DNA of 64,000 nucleotides from Glycine soja (taxonomy: Eukaryota > Streptophyta > Magnoliopsida > Fabales > Fabaceae): assembly GCF_004193775.1 (NCBI RefSeq), contig NC_041008.1:4852731-4916730 (forward strand), written 5' to 3'. Shown piece after piece: positions 1-11,370 of the stretch (the first letter of the stretch is position 1; each line of letters starts with the position of its first letter). The notes beneath the pieces are model-generated. The model was not told the DNA's origin. It worked only from the letters and a program-made list of their open reading frames with translations, and did not search any database. The translations under genes and the position numbers were made by a program.

Positions 1-359
1 CATCAATTCCGAAATATATTTTAAATTTTGGTTTCAATATTTGTTTCAATTTTTGAAAAAGTTAAACAAATATAATATTACAATATTTTAAATTATGGCC
101 AAACTAATCTTAGTTTTAGAAATATAATCTAATCTAATCTTAGACTTAGTAATGTAACCTAATCTGAGTAATAATTAAAATATTTTTTTATATAAAAAAA
201 ATCAATACTTAACAAACAAATCAGATAAATATTTTTTGACCAAATAAGCCCATACATAATAAAAAATCAATACATTATCAAATTTCACAAATTATTACCA
301 AAACATAATTACACTACAAAACAATTTCAAAAATAATTCACAGTTTTTTGTTCAATTAA

Positions 360-985
360 ATAAAAAAAAAACTCATACGGATCAACAATCTGTATGGACC
401 ATACGAATCATCACTCTGTATGAGTATTTTTTTCAACAAAAAAAAAATTGCTTTTGTCGTTGATGCACAACAAACCAACACATTCATTCAATACAAAGCA
501 ATAAATCTCCCAAAAATGAAAAAGCTTTACATGAATACAAAGCAATGAATCAAACAATACATTCATACGAAAAGGATAACTTACCTTGGAGAAGATAAAG
601 CCAAAGGGGCACGCGATAGAGGAACCAACACTGAGTAGCAACGAAGAAGACGAAGCAAAAGGGGTGCGCGACGAAGGAACCAACAAAAATGGAGAAGAAA
701 TAAGAAGCAGAGGAAGAACGAGGAAGACGAACAGGTAGAAAACAAAGCGCGGTGCGGAGGAAAAAGGAAGTGACTCGTATGAACGAGTTATTGTTCCTTC
801 AAATATTAACTTACCAAAGGGCAATTTGGTCATTTCATGCAAGCTTCGGGGTGCCCAGCAAAAATGATGGGTGCCTAAAGTAACATCCAAAATTGAGTGA
901 CCTGCATGGACTCTTTGGGCTTCATTTGTGTCTACGGACCCACCTTCCATAAGAAACCACTCATTCTTATTTGCCACCAAATTCC
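360..985 (-). repeat. Repeat-derived segment with a 189-codon non-ATG reading frame
   Basis: A long open frame runs on the minus strand from 980 to 411, but its first codon is TTG and the protein matches no domain I know. Its distal half is a run of hydrophobic, serine and phenylalanine residues. Next to it, at about 370-424, is a pair of CATACGG/GTATGG motifs arranged as an imperfect palindrome, the first motif reading catacggatcaacaatctg. Legume genomes carry many dispersed copies of similar CATACGG-bearing sequence, as far as I remember, so I call this a fragment of a dispersed repeat and not a gene. The ends of the element are not resolved. Confidence 0.45.
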
Positions 986-2273
986 ATTAGGTTTCCTTCG
1001 TATCAGGCAAGAAAGAAAATTACATACTAGCTATATGAGTTGACGTTCATGTTTGTTCAAATATCAGAATCTTCTACTCATATTTGTACCAAAGGCTAAT
1101 TTTTTAAACTTTATTTTTTTTTTCATTTCCTTTAGTTAATCAGCTGATTGAAGTTAAAACAATATAATTTGTTTCCTAAAATTTTTATTTAAGTATGTTT
1201 TACTTAAAACAATTATAGAGTGACTGAACTTTTGAAAAATTTTCTAAAAAACATTTGAATAAGACCAAAATACGTTGAAAAATCTTCTCTTGATTTATAA
1301 AAGCAACCATCAAGCAGTCGGGCATTACAAAACAATTCTATGAACCATGATCATGGTTATTGGTGAGAAACATTTTTGCTAATAGTTTAGTTATTAAACA
1401 TTAATTAATCCTTTTCACCTAGAATTTGGTGATGGTAAAAGAAAAAAATGAAAAATGAAATAAAAGAAAAAAATAACACATATTCTTCAAACCATGTAAT
1501 GTCTCTCTTGTTACACCATAAAGTCTCAACTTAGTTCATTTTATTTTCTGAAACATGATTCTACTAATTAGATATCTCATACCGTGCTCAAATAAATGAA
1601 GTAATTTTTATTTTTATTTTTCACAGACATCTTTTTTCCAAAGACAATAATTGAGACATGATCAACTCAGAAAAAAAAAAACTAAGACATGATCATATAT
1701 TAAATATGGATACTTCTTACAATGAAAATTCAAACCTTATTTGTCATATTGTTGTGAGAAATTAGTTCGTTCCGCAACACTTAACTTTATAGGTTTGTTT
1801 TTGCTTTATTGCTTTTTCTACCTAATTTATTTGCTTATTTTGTCACGTGCATAATACTAATTAAGATCAACTTTTATTTTTCATATTTTAAATAAGTGTC
1901 AAGCTTGGTAAAAATAACAAATAAGTCAAGCATCTCTTGTGCATGTGCACAGCACCAGCAAAGAATGCGATTCAATAATGTAATGATGGTACGATGGAAT
2001 GAGAAGAGATGGCAGTCAATTATTAGATCTCTACTGCATCGTACATATGCATCGCTCAGGATTTTATTTTATTTGCGTATAGATGAATGCATATAAAATC
2101 TTGAAACTATATAGAAAAACAAGGAAAACAAATTGCACATAAATTGTTAAAGATCGAAAGATATTGAAGCCATCAACTTTGATCACACAAGTACGCAGTG
2201 GACACTATGAAGAAAATATAACCACTGTGACAATAGATCAATACAATACAAAATGTGTAACAGAATAAGTGAG
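986..2273. other. AT-rich intergenic sequence
   Basis: Only short open frames occur here, without codon structure, splice patterns or recognisable protein motifs. I see no RNA gene or repeat boundary. Confidence 0.6.
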
Positions 2274-3010
2274 TAGGGATGGAAATGAGTCGAGACGTTT
2301 GTCAAGGGCTTGTGGCTTGACCTATTGAAGGTTTGACTCGATTTGGCTTGTTTACAGACTCAAACTTTTAAAAAAACTTTTTTAGATAAAAAGGTCAAAA
2401 TCAAACTATAAAAAAAGTTTGTTAAGCTTAACATGTCGGCTTGTTTAAATAATAATAATAACTATTATCTATACCATTTTTAAAACATTATGAATGATAG
2501 AATGAAGTGACATAAAATGCTTAGAGAGTTTACTTGTATGTGAAAAATTTTCAAAAAGAAAAAGACAAGTTAAAAGGATAATGCAACCAGATTAATACTT
2601 CCAAAGAAAAAAATGTTTTCTAAAGATATTTTCAGACAATTTAAATATTTTTTAATATTATGTTCTCTTTTTTTATTTTCTTTTGATATACTTTGTGTTT
2701 AAATAACTTAAATTCAATATGATTTTGTTTATCAATTATTTTTTGATTTTTACATTACTTATACAAAATTTTATAAATTTTTTTTTAGTTAGTATTTTAC
2801 TAGGTTTTAAAATAATTAATTGGTTAAAGACGTCTTTAAACAAACTTTTAAATAGACTCGTAGGTTAAGCCAGACTTTTATGTAAGTCGAGCCGAACCTT
2901 TATAAAAAACTTATGACAGGTAATGAATCAAGCTCCAACTTTGCGTATTCAACTCAAATCTAGCTCAAGTCTAATAAAGCTTGACTTGACTTGATTCATT
3001 TTCACCCGTA
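2274..3010. mobile_element. Foldback (MITE-like) element
   Basis: The left end reads tagggatggaaatgagtcga and the right end, reverse-complemented, reads tacgggtgaaaatgaatcaa, so the ends are imperfect terminal inverted repeats of at least 20 bases. The inner flanks are also inverted matches, rich in TCGAG and CTCGA-like words, while the middle is AT-rich and noncoding. No transposase is encoded, so it would be non-autonomous. The target-site duplication is not clear, so I do not assign a superfamily. Confidence 0.6.
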
Positions 3011-5640
3011 GGGTAGTGATACTGGGCCTCCTAAAGCCTAATTAAAAACAAATTTGGATTACAAGACAATAAAGGGAAATACGTCTAGATATAGTTGCTT
3101 TCTAATTATTGCACTTAATCAGTTCCTTTTTACTACATAAGGGTAACTTGCTTTCAGTGTCTCTGCTTTCTTTGCTTGTTTTGAAAATTTTATTTATTGT
3201 TTATTTATCGGTAAGAACAAAAAATCTTGTTGGAAGCGACCTTTGCCTCCACTTTTTGGGCAACTTATTACAAGGTAAAACAAACATCAAACCCTCTCAT
3301 TCCAGCAAACAATATTGGACTAAGACTCAGCATTCCACCATTGCTATGTATCCTATCATTCATTAGCAAAATTACTTGCTCTCTCGCCTGAATATTTAAC
3401 ATACAAAACTAAAAAAATATGGGATACAAAATTGAAGAGAATTAAAATGGTAATGACATATTTCAAAAACATACAACAAGGATTGAAGTTGAGATGCATG
3501 TGGTTGAATTAATATTTGATTTATCTTTTTTGAATTATTTTTTTAGAAGTAAAACTTTTTTCTAATTAACTTGAATAGATGCTTTATTTTATTTTAATTT
3601 ACTTTTGTTTACTTTAAAAAAAAAATAAAGTGTTTTTTAAAATTGTGTCTATTCCAAGTTCTTCTCAAACAAATAGTCAAAAAGAAAATAAAAGTTGATA
3701 GATACTTCAATTTCCCTTGTGTTTTGAATGGAAGAAAACTATAGAGAAATCAAAGTACATTGAATGGAAGAAAACTATAGAGAAATCAAAGTACATTGAT
3801 GTAACTTTGACAACTATCACATCATTTTATAACTTTTAACTAATAATGTTTTCTTAAAACTCACTATTTGATTGAAAGTTTTTTCACATAAATCACATAT
3901 GCAAAATTTCATATTAATCCAAAATCATTTACTACCTCGTATATATAAATTAAAATCGATGTAATATAAATATTTCAAAATATATTAAAATATGAAGCAT
4001 TTGATTACCTTTTATTATTATTTAATTTTGACAAAAACGATATTGATAATATATAAATATAATTCAACAATTGGATCAATAAAAATCACATTTTATATCA
4101 AGTTATAAAAATAATGTAATAGTTATTAAAATTATATTGGAATAATTTTCTTTCTCTCTCTATATATATATATATTAAATACTTCAAAATGTTTTTCATT
4201 TAATTGAGTTTTTATTTTTAATGATTCATTTTTATTTTTAAACAAGGATAGTTTGAGAAGAAAAATTATTCTCTGAGTGGATCGACAAAATTAAATGATG
4301 TTTTAGCATAGAGAAAAAGAGAGAGGGGATCAAATAATACATCAAACACTACCCAAAACAAAGTGAGAATAGAGAAAAAGTCAAACTTTTTATAGCAATG
4401 TCTTAAATTTAAATGGAAAACGTTGGTTGGCCGTTATTCTGTTATCTCATTTATCTCAAATATAATTGTGTAACAAAATCAAAGTAAATTTGTAACAAAA
4501 TTCTAATGCAACTAGTTATAATTAAATGGTTATCAAATGCAAAGTGATGTGTACAAAGTCATGCACGAATAGCATTACTCAACTTAAATGCTTTGTCAAA
4601 TCTATTTTTTAAAATTTTTATTCCACCAACTGAATCTAACAAAATAGCCATGATTTTTATATGCCATATCATAAGCAACAATGCAGTACTGAGAGATCCA
4701 AAATCAGAACATTAGCAATGCAAAACAACCACGAAACCCCACATCACACAGTTTTTATTTTATTTAATTATGTTAATGAAAAAAAACACACCAAAATATA
4801 TTTGCAGCCATCCAAGGTGCATCTTGATACTAAGGCCAATCATTGTTTTGAAGTTTCGTATCCCAAAGACACCTAAAATTGTCTGCTCCTGTCTTGTCAT
4901 GTCAACATCTGTCTCACAAAAGGACCCTCTGCCTGAACGCACATGAACAATGTTTCACTGTTTATATTCAAAATTCCACATTCCTTCCCATTGCCTTAAA
5001 CCACAGAATTAAGTACAGTTTATAGAAAAATACTACCCAATTCAACAACTTCATGATTTGATCAGTTATAAACCACATTTTAATATATTAACATATAATG
5101 GAAATTTAATTTAATTCCTTACAGTTTATAGCCAACTTGTTACTGTTACATTATTCATGACACCATAAATTTCACCATGACACTTTCAATTTCGTAAGCC
5201 TTAGTCAAAAGATCACTTAATTCTCGTCAGATTAACTACCATTTTTTGTGGTAGTCAAGTATGATAGCGTGAAAGACCACCATTTGCCAAGACCAAATAC
5301 CAAGTTATTTTCTTTTATTTTATTAGCACTCAGAACCCAAAACTAACAAATTTAGCAAAACATCATAACAAAATATATGTAGAAGAAACCGACACATCAC
5401 AGACAAACAATCCATTAGAGATGGGAAAAGCATATTTGTTTACAAGCTGATGGCACTCTAGGATAAAAAAAAGAAAAAGAAAAAAAAGGGTATTCACAAA
5501 TATAAGTACCTAAAATCCAACTGCACTACCTATTGCTTTCATATTATATAATTAGTCCACTAATCTGCAGTTGCTTTGAAAGTTCCATAAAATTAAGCAA
5601 CCTATGCCATCAGATATCTTTCACTTCCCAAACCCCAAAA
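3011..5640. other. AT-rich intergenic sequence downstream of the ARF gene
   Basis: No coding region is supported. It contains a 36-bp tandem duplication (3725-3796) and a short TA run near 4161. The right end, from roughly 5400, probably holds the ARF 3' UTR and polyadenylation region on the minus strand. Confidence 0.55.
3725..3796. repeat. Perfect 36-bp tandem duplication
   Basis: The 36-base unit beginning tgaatggaagaaaactatag occurs at 3725-3760 and again, without a mismatch, at 3761-3796. Perfect identity points to a recent duplication. Confidence 0.9.
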
Positions 5641-5671
5641 AAAGTAAAAAAAAAAAAAAAAGCCAAGTTGT

Positions 5672-8600
5672 CTAAGGCATGTGAGACTGCTGAGTCTCAT
5701 CCCTATTCTGTGAATCTGGACTCAATAGAATCTCTTCAACCTCTGATGAAGAAGCAGGTAACTTGCAGCATTTCATCTTCTTCAAGTCCTCCCTTGAACA
5801 AATGAAAATCCTCTTCACCATGTTGCAGAACTCCCTGCATGTTAGGTGGCACGTGAAAATAAATAAATTAGAGCAAATAGTTTATGGAATGATTGTAAAA
5901 AAAAAAATATTACATTGTCATCCAATCTAATGACATGTATGATAAATTTATTAACTTTTACGATAACTATCTTAAAATTCATGTGTACAATTATTTTTTA
6001 CTAGTTGATAAAGTAAAAAAAAATATATTGATAATGCGTGGAAATTAAACTTAATTTGTTGTTCAATGAAATAAGAAATTGAAAGTGGAGTTGCCAACAA
6101 AATTCATGTTACTCACGGCCATGGATCATCACCCGCGAGCATCATATCATTTTCATCATCTGTGAAAGTAACAGCCCATTTGTCTTGTGAACGCAGCTCT
6201 CCTCTGATCTCAAACAATTTCTCAAGTTCATCTATGAGATCATCATAGCCACTCAACGTGGTCAAGTCAAACGCACGACCAACAGCAACACCTTGCATTT
6301 GCACCTTCTCAAGAATATTAAAGTCAGCATATCCCTCAACTAAGAAACCATTATAACTTAATTAAAAAATGAAAGTGAAATTTGAAGGAAAAAATTGGTT
6401 ATTAGAGAATGTGACACTCTTGGACTCCTACCTACCTCTACCAATACCATTAACCATTAACCATAATTCTTGAAAGATGACCAAATTTCCTACCCTTTTA
6501 CATTATTTGACTTTGCTCCTAAATATGAAAGGAATCTCAGATTATTTCATTTCACACAAGGCTGACAATGTGTACCTTAGTCCGCGTCCTCATGGATAGT
6601 ACAGTGGCCTGCTTGTTCTGCCACTGATTTGGTGATGCCTCAGAAATAATTTGCTTCTGCCCTTTGTTGGACAGTGAATAGTTGGGAGTCTGAACCCTCT
6701 CAGTTTCACATGCAGCTGCAGGAATAGATTCTTTGGGACCACTAAGAACAACACTTGAGCTTGGACCTCTCTGTTCCCTCTCTGAAGGAGTAGTAATAAC
6801 GTTGCTACAATTGTTAGTCAAATTAACTCCAAATAACCAGCAATCAAGGGAGTTCTCAGTCTTTTTCCCATCTTCCACACCGTCGCATGTGGGACCATCA
6901 CTTGATCTAGATGGAACATTAGGATAACCAGAGATCAGTGATCGTGCCGAAACGCCGTTGTTGCTGTTGTTGTTATTGGGATCAGAAAAAAGGTTTGGAG
7001 TGGCATTCAAATGTGGTGAAGAAGGCCATACTCCTTCCATTCGGACTCTAGTACTGATGCTAGAGTTATTAGCATTAATAGGATTGCTATTAATAATGTC
7101 TTTCTGCCTCAGAGAGCATGGAACAACCTGATTTTCCTTGCTTTGGACCTCAGCAGCAGCACCTAATTGACTAAGCTCATTGGAAGAACCATGATACCAG
7201 AAACCTGAAGCAGCTGAATTGAAAATATCAAAATAATATCTTTAGGTTCATTTAATGTCACACAATACATTAAAGAAGTAAATGAAGATAGCTTAGGACA
7301 AGTTTCCTACCAGAAGATAAAACATCAGCAGGCCTAGACCTTTTACCCTTAACTGCTGGTTGTGTGACATTCAAAGCAGTAGAAGCTACAAAAGGCTCTA
7401 TCTCCCAACAAGAAACTCTATCTGGCCTTGGAATTGTTGCTGGTTCATCCCATTGAACCTAAATGGCAAAAAAAATCATACATAAGCTAAAATGGATGCA
7501 TACAATTAATTTAAGAGTAAAAGGGTTTTTAAATGGGTTGTTCAGAATAATGTTCAACCTTCAATGAGCGCCACTGAGAATTTGACCACCCTGCAGACAC
7601 GTCTCCAACCCCAACAATAGTACCGGAAAATCTGACCAAATAATTGCACAGTAATTAAGTACCAACTGGCAAGGAAGGTAACATTTTGAACAAAATAGTA
7701 ATTGTTTACATGAATACCTTCTCTCAGGTGAGTCATCTCCCTCGAATCGCATCTTGAATCGCATGCTGAGTGAAAATTTATTGTTGACTGCCTCCAGATA
7801 TTTGTTCAAACCAACAATAAACTGGCTAGTCCTAAATGAATCAAAAGATGTGCGTAAGGGCAAAGTTACACAAATTGGAGGACTATAAGCTAGTGACATG
7901 ACATATACAATACAATTATTGTTTTTTACAAACCTTGGCTTATAATAAACCAAAAACATTGTACGAGTCATGACAGCATGGGAAGCAGTGGCAAGCACGC
8001 CGAGATGCATGCTCTGGCTTGATATCACAGATGAAGGCATAGGACTCTGCTGCCGCGCTAAACGTCTGACACCAACTCTCAATTGTCCATGCTCTCCCCT
8101 GCAACAATCAAGTGCAACCTCAGTAGGAGGCCCAAAATAAAAACAGGAAATTATACAAAGCATCAAAATTTGATCTCCAATACCTTAGAAACACAAAAGC
8201 ATCTCCAGCAACCAATCTTTTAGATGCAACGAAAGTACTCCAACCAGTTGTAAGCAAATGCCTCCTTGGTTGACCTTATCACATTAATGAAAGGGATAAG
8301 AAAAATTTGCAGTAATAAAGCAGATATGAGTACTATGTCTCTAGCATTCTTCTTTTGATGCAAATCACAATATTCATTCATTCATTCAGAATTTGAACAT
8401 GCAACTAAAATTTACTACTCATATCAAAACCAATTTACCCCTATATATATGCTTAAACTTCCACTCAAATCCATGAAGATCCTTTGCTGCCAACTCCTGA
8501 GTAGGGGTTGATTGAGTCATGTCCTACAATATATTAATAAAAAGTATTTCAAATTTATGAAATTTTCATTTCTTCTTTTTCAAATCTATTAAACATTTAC

Positions 8601-9953
8601 ATTCACTCATTCAGTCTCAGTTAAAGGAAACTCAAAAGGGCTAAATACCAATTCAGGCAGGCACTCAGTAGCATGCTTCCGCAAAACTGAAAATCCTCCA
8701 TGTGTGCTAGTATCAGAGGCAGTTAATATCTTGCAAAATGAGTGAAACTTCTGTTTTGGGGCCTCAGAAACATTTGGATCAGGGTTTGTAGGCTCAGTTT
8801 GCTGTACAAACCACACAAAATAAATCATTTCAAAAACTGTTAAGCTTATAAGTTTTAACACCAGTTTCTCAACTAAAAATCTATTTCCTTGGCACGAGGT
8901 TTTTTTTTTCCAAATCATAAAGCAGAATGAGACAGACACAGATCAATAATGAGGGGGAACTCTATTCAGAAAAAAAAAAATGTGACTCGATAACAAAACA
9001 GATGGACAAGACTAAACCATGAAAGGATAGGAGACACATATATTCTCACATCTGATTCTGGAAGTAAAGCGATGCAAGCATAAACCTCATCAGTGTCTTG
9101 TTCCGCCTACAAAAAAATTAACAAGATTCCACCGTAACTACACGTGAACCGTCACTTCACCAACAAAAGGGAACAAGGAAAAACAACAGCAAAGAGGAAC
9201 AAAACAACAGTACCAACAGCTGAATGTTCACAACACGGCAAAAAATCTTGGCCGGGAGATTGAAATGGGGAATTTCCTGGTTCAATTCCTGATCCGTAGA
9301 TGCTTGCAACTGCACAAAAGCAAAAGAAGAAGAAGAAGAAGAAGAAAAAAGAAAAACAACCCAGAAGGCCTTAAAGTCTTCGTATGCAAGTACAACAAGG
9401 AAAGAAAAACAATCACAACCCCAAAAATGGCAACAAAATCAAAACACAAAAACAAAGAAAAGAAGAACCATATACATATACATACTTGTTCCATGTGACC
9501 TTGAGGGAAGTAGAAAACTCTGTCCCCATTACGAGGAACATCCACCAATGGCCCTGCACATAGCTTCCACAGCTCTCTATACAGATCATCATCCTTCAAA
9601 CCTGCCACAAAACAAAACCAAGTGAGAAGAGAAGAAACAAGAACACAAGCTCAATGCCCCTGCATGGTCTCTGAGAAAGTTAACAACTTTACTCCACCCC
9701 AATTTCCCCAATCCTCACAGGGGAAAAGGGTCATTCACACACCCCTCAAATTTCATCATTAAAAAACAAAAACATGAGCAATTGCTAAATAAACACAAGC
9801 ATTTCCCTTTTATGCCTCAACTTTCTCAGTGACCAAACAAGGTAATAATCCAACACGAAATTCCAACCACAACAAACTCATTGATTGACCTTTTTCCGGT
9901 TGAGAAGTTCCACTACTCCCAGGGCCCCCAAGATTACACTCCAGATGAGCCAT
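5672..9953 (-). CDS. ARF9-like: Auxin response factor, ARF9/ARF18-like, 14 coding exons, 716 aa
   Basis: A transcription factor that binds auxin response elements (TGTCTC type). Exons read on the minus strand: 9953-9890, 9601-9486, 9309-9214, 9106-9050, 8801-8649, 8523-8439, 8274-8184, 8098-7934, 7831-7718, 7631-7559, 7458-7311, 7213-6576, 6304-6117, 5834-5672. All introns are GT-AG, all phases join, and the sum is 2151 bases. The B3 DNA-binding domain spans about residues 133-235 ([31 protein letters not shown]), the ARF dimerisation/ancillary domain about 257-340, and a serine/asparagine-rich middle region about 388-600. That region has an LFGV motif at 514-517, a type linked to repression. 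The C-terminal PB1 domain (about 601-690) has the basic-face lysine K600 and an acidic DDENDMM motif. The middle region is not glutamine-rich, which fits the repressor class. The ARF9/11/18 clade is my best placement (WEIEPF after the ARF domain); the exact orthologue is uncertain. The ATG at 9953 is the first in frame with the exon 2 splice. Confidence 0.96.
9323..9346. repeat. (AAG)n microsatellite in ARF intron 2
   Basis: An imperfect run of AAG triplets reads as CTT on the transcribed strand and ends about a dozen bases upstream of the intron 2 acceptor (exon 3 begins at 9309). It therefore probably forms part of the polypyrimidine tract. Confidence 0.8.
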
Positions 9954-10476
9954 TCAACACCAAAACCACACAACAGAAAGAGAAAGCCAACACAACAGAA
10001 AGCTCCTTTCACCAACCAGACATGACAGCTAAATGTGTAGTAGTAGTAGTAATGATAATTCCAAACTAAAAAAATACTTTTTTTTTATCTCTTTCTATTC
10101 TGTAACCACCAATAACAACTCCCTTGAATTATATAGTATTATTACATGGAGTGGCTGCTTCAAGTTTCGGTTACAGAAAACATGTTGCGGTGCGGTGGCT
10201 CCTCTTGTTCGCTTTTTTTTGTGTGTGTGTTTTGCTTTGTTTGTTTGTCTTGGCGTTGTGGTGACCAAGAATCAAAGGGCACTTTTTTTTCCTTCACTTT
10301 GAAGCTCTTTTTGAAAAGCTTGTGCGTTTCTGAAAGCCGTTCCCGTTCTGGGTCTTTCTCTTCCTTTTGATGCTGTCGTTGTCGTTGATGGTTTCCCCCA
10401 AAAGACCACCTCAATCCAGGTTACCAACTTGCCAACGTTGTTGCTTCCTCATATCACACACAATGCACTCTTCAGT

Positions 10477-10517
<41 letters not shown>

Positions 10518-10580
10518 GAGAAGTTAAGCACTCATTTCCCTTTACACTACTCTAGTCTATAGATTCAGCTTAGCCTACTG
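9954..10580 (-). promoter_or_regulatory. ARF 5' leader with short upstream ORFs and a GA repeat
   Basis: Upstream of the ARF start codon I read several ATG-initiated short frames on the minus strand: 10535-10524 (3 codons plus stop), 10452-10411 (13 codons plus stop), 10183-10160 (7 codons plus stop), 10147-10142 (ATG directly followed by TAA) and 10023-10009 (4 codons plus stop). The (CT)17 run at 10478-10512 reads GA on the transcript strand. The leader's start is not visible; a TATA-like TTTAAAT at 10617-10611 suggests a transcription start near 10580. A leader intron could remove some of these uORFs. Confidence 0.5.
10478..10512. repeat. (CT)17 microsatellite
   Basis: An uninterrupted CT run of 35 bases, GA on the ARF-sense strand. 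GAGA-type runs are common in plant leaders and core promoters. Confidence 0.95.
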
Positions 10581-10610
10581 CAACTTATTCTCTCAAACTC
10601 ATTGGCCACT

Positions 10611-10617
10611 ATTTAAA
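10611..10617 (-). promoter_or_regulatory. Candidate TATA-like box for the ARF gene
   Basis: TTTAAAT on the minus strand, about 660 bases upstream of the ARF ATG. A CCAAT word (10605-10601) lies just downstream of it, an unusual order, so this assignment is tentative. Confidence 0.3.
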
Positions 10618-10928
10618 CACACTTTCTTTTTTATTATTAAACTCGGCTATCTAATGATTCATTTAATTTAATATTTAATATTTAATAAAACATTTAAAGT
10701 TTCATTAAGAGTTAAATTAAAAGTCCTTGCTAGATGATGGGATACTTTACTTTCAAGAAAAAAATTAAAATAAAAATAATTATCGGTAAGATTTTATTTA
10801 TTTTTGAATTGAACTCTAAATTATTGTAATAGAATAGGTATTAGTGTAATATTTTAAAACGTTAAAGATGTTATTGTAAGAATAAAAAAAGTGATATTAA
10901 ATATAAGTTGAGAAAAGAAAATAAAAGT

Positions 10929-11370
10929 GAAGATACAAGTGTAATTTGTTGGAAATTTTTAATAAAAAAGTTTGTTCTAAGTTAATCAACTAAAGTTAAT
11001 AGTCATAAAAGAACATGAATGTTGGTATTTAACTTTTTTTAGAAAATAATGATATATACGTCAGTTTTTAAAAATATAACAAGTTTACTCTAATTCTTAG
11101 AAATTACACGAGTAGATTGTATTAACTCTTTTAATGATGAATGGTTTCAATGGAAGATACAAGTGTAATTTGTTCTTGGAAATTTTTAATAAAAAAAGTT
11201 TGTTCTAAGGTAATCAACTAAAGTTAATAGTCATAAAAGAACATGAATGTTGGTATTTAACTTTTTTTAGAAAATACATCAGTTTTTAAAAATATAACAA
11301 GTTTACTCTAATTCTTAGAAATTACACGTGTAGATTGTATTAACTCTTTTAATGATTAATGGTTTCAATG
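10929..11370. repeat. Tandem duplication, about 220 bp per unit
   Basis: The unit starting gaagatacaagtgtaatttg occupies 10929-11152 and is repeated directly at 11153-11370. The copies differ by a few substitutions and small indels: copy 2 has an extra CTT near its start and lacks several bases at the AATGATATATACGTCAG position. No coding capacity is visible. It lies 350 bases upstream of the putative ARF promoter. Confidence 0.92.

Noticed and set aside
10160..10414. 84-codon frame in the ARF leader
   Set aside because: It begins with TTG and not ATG; only its last seven codons follow an ATG. It is better seen as leader sequence with short uORFs.
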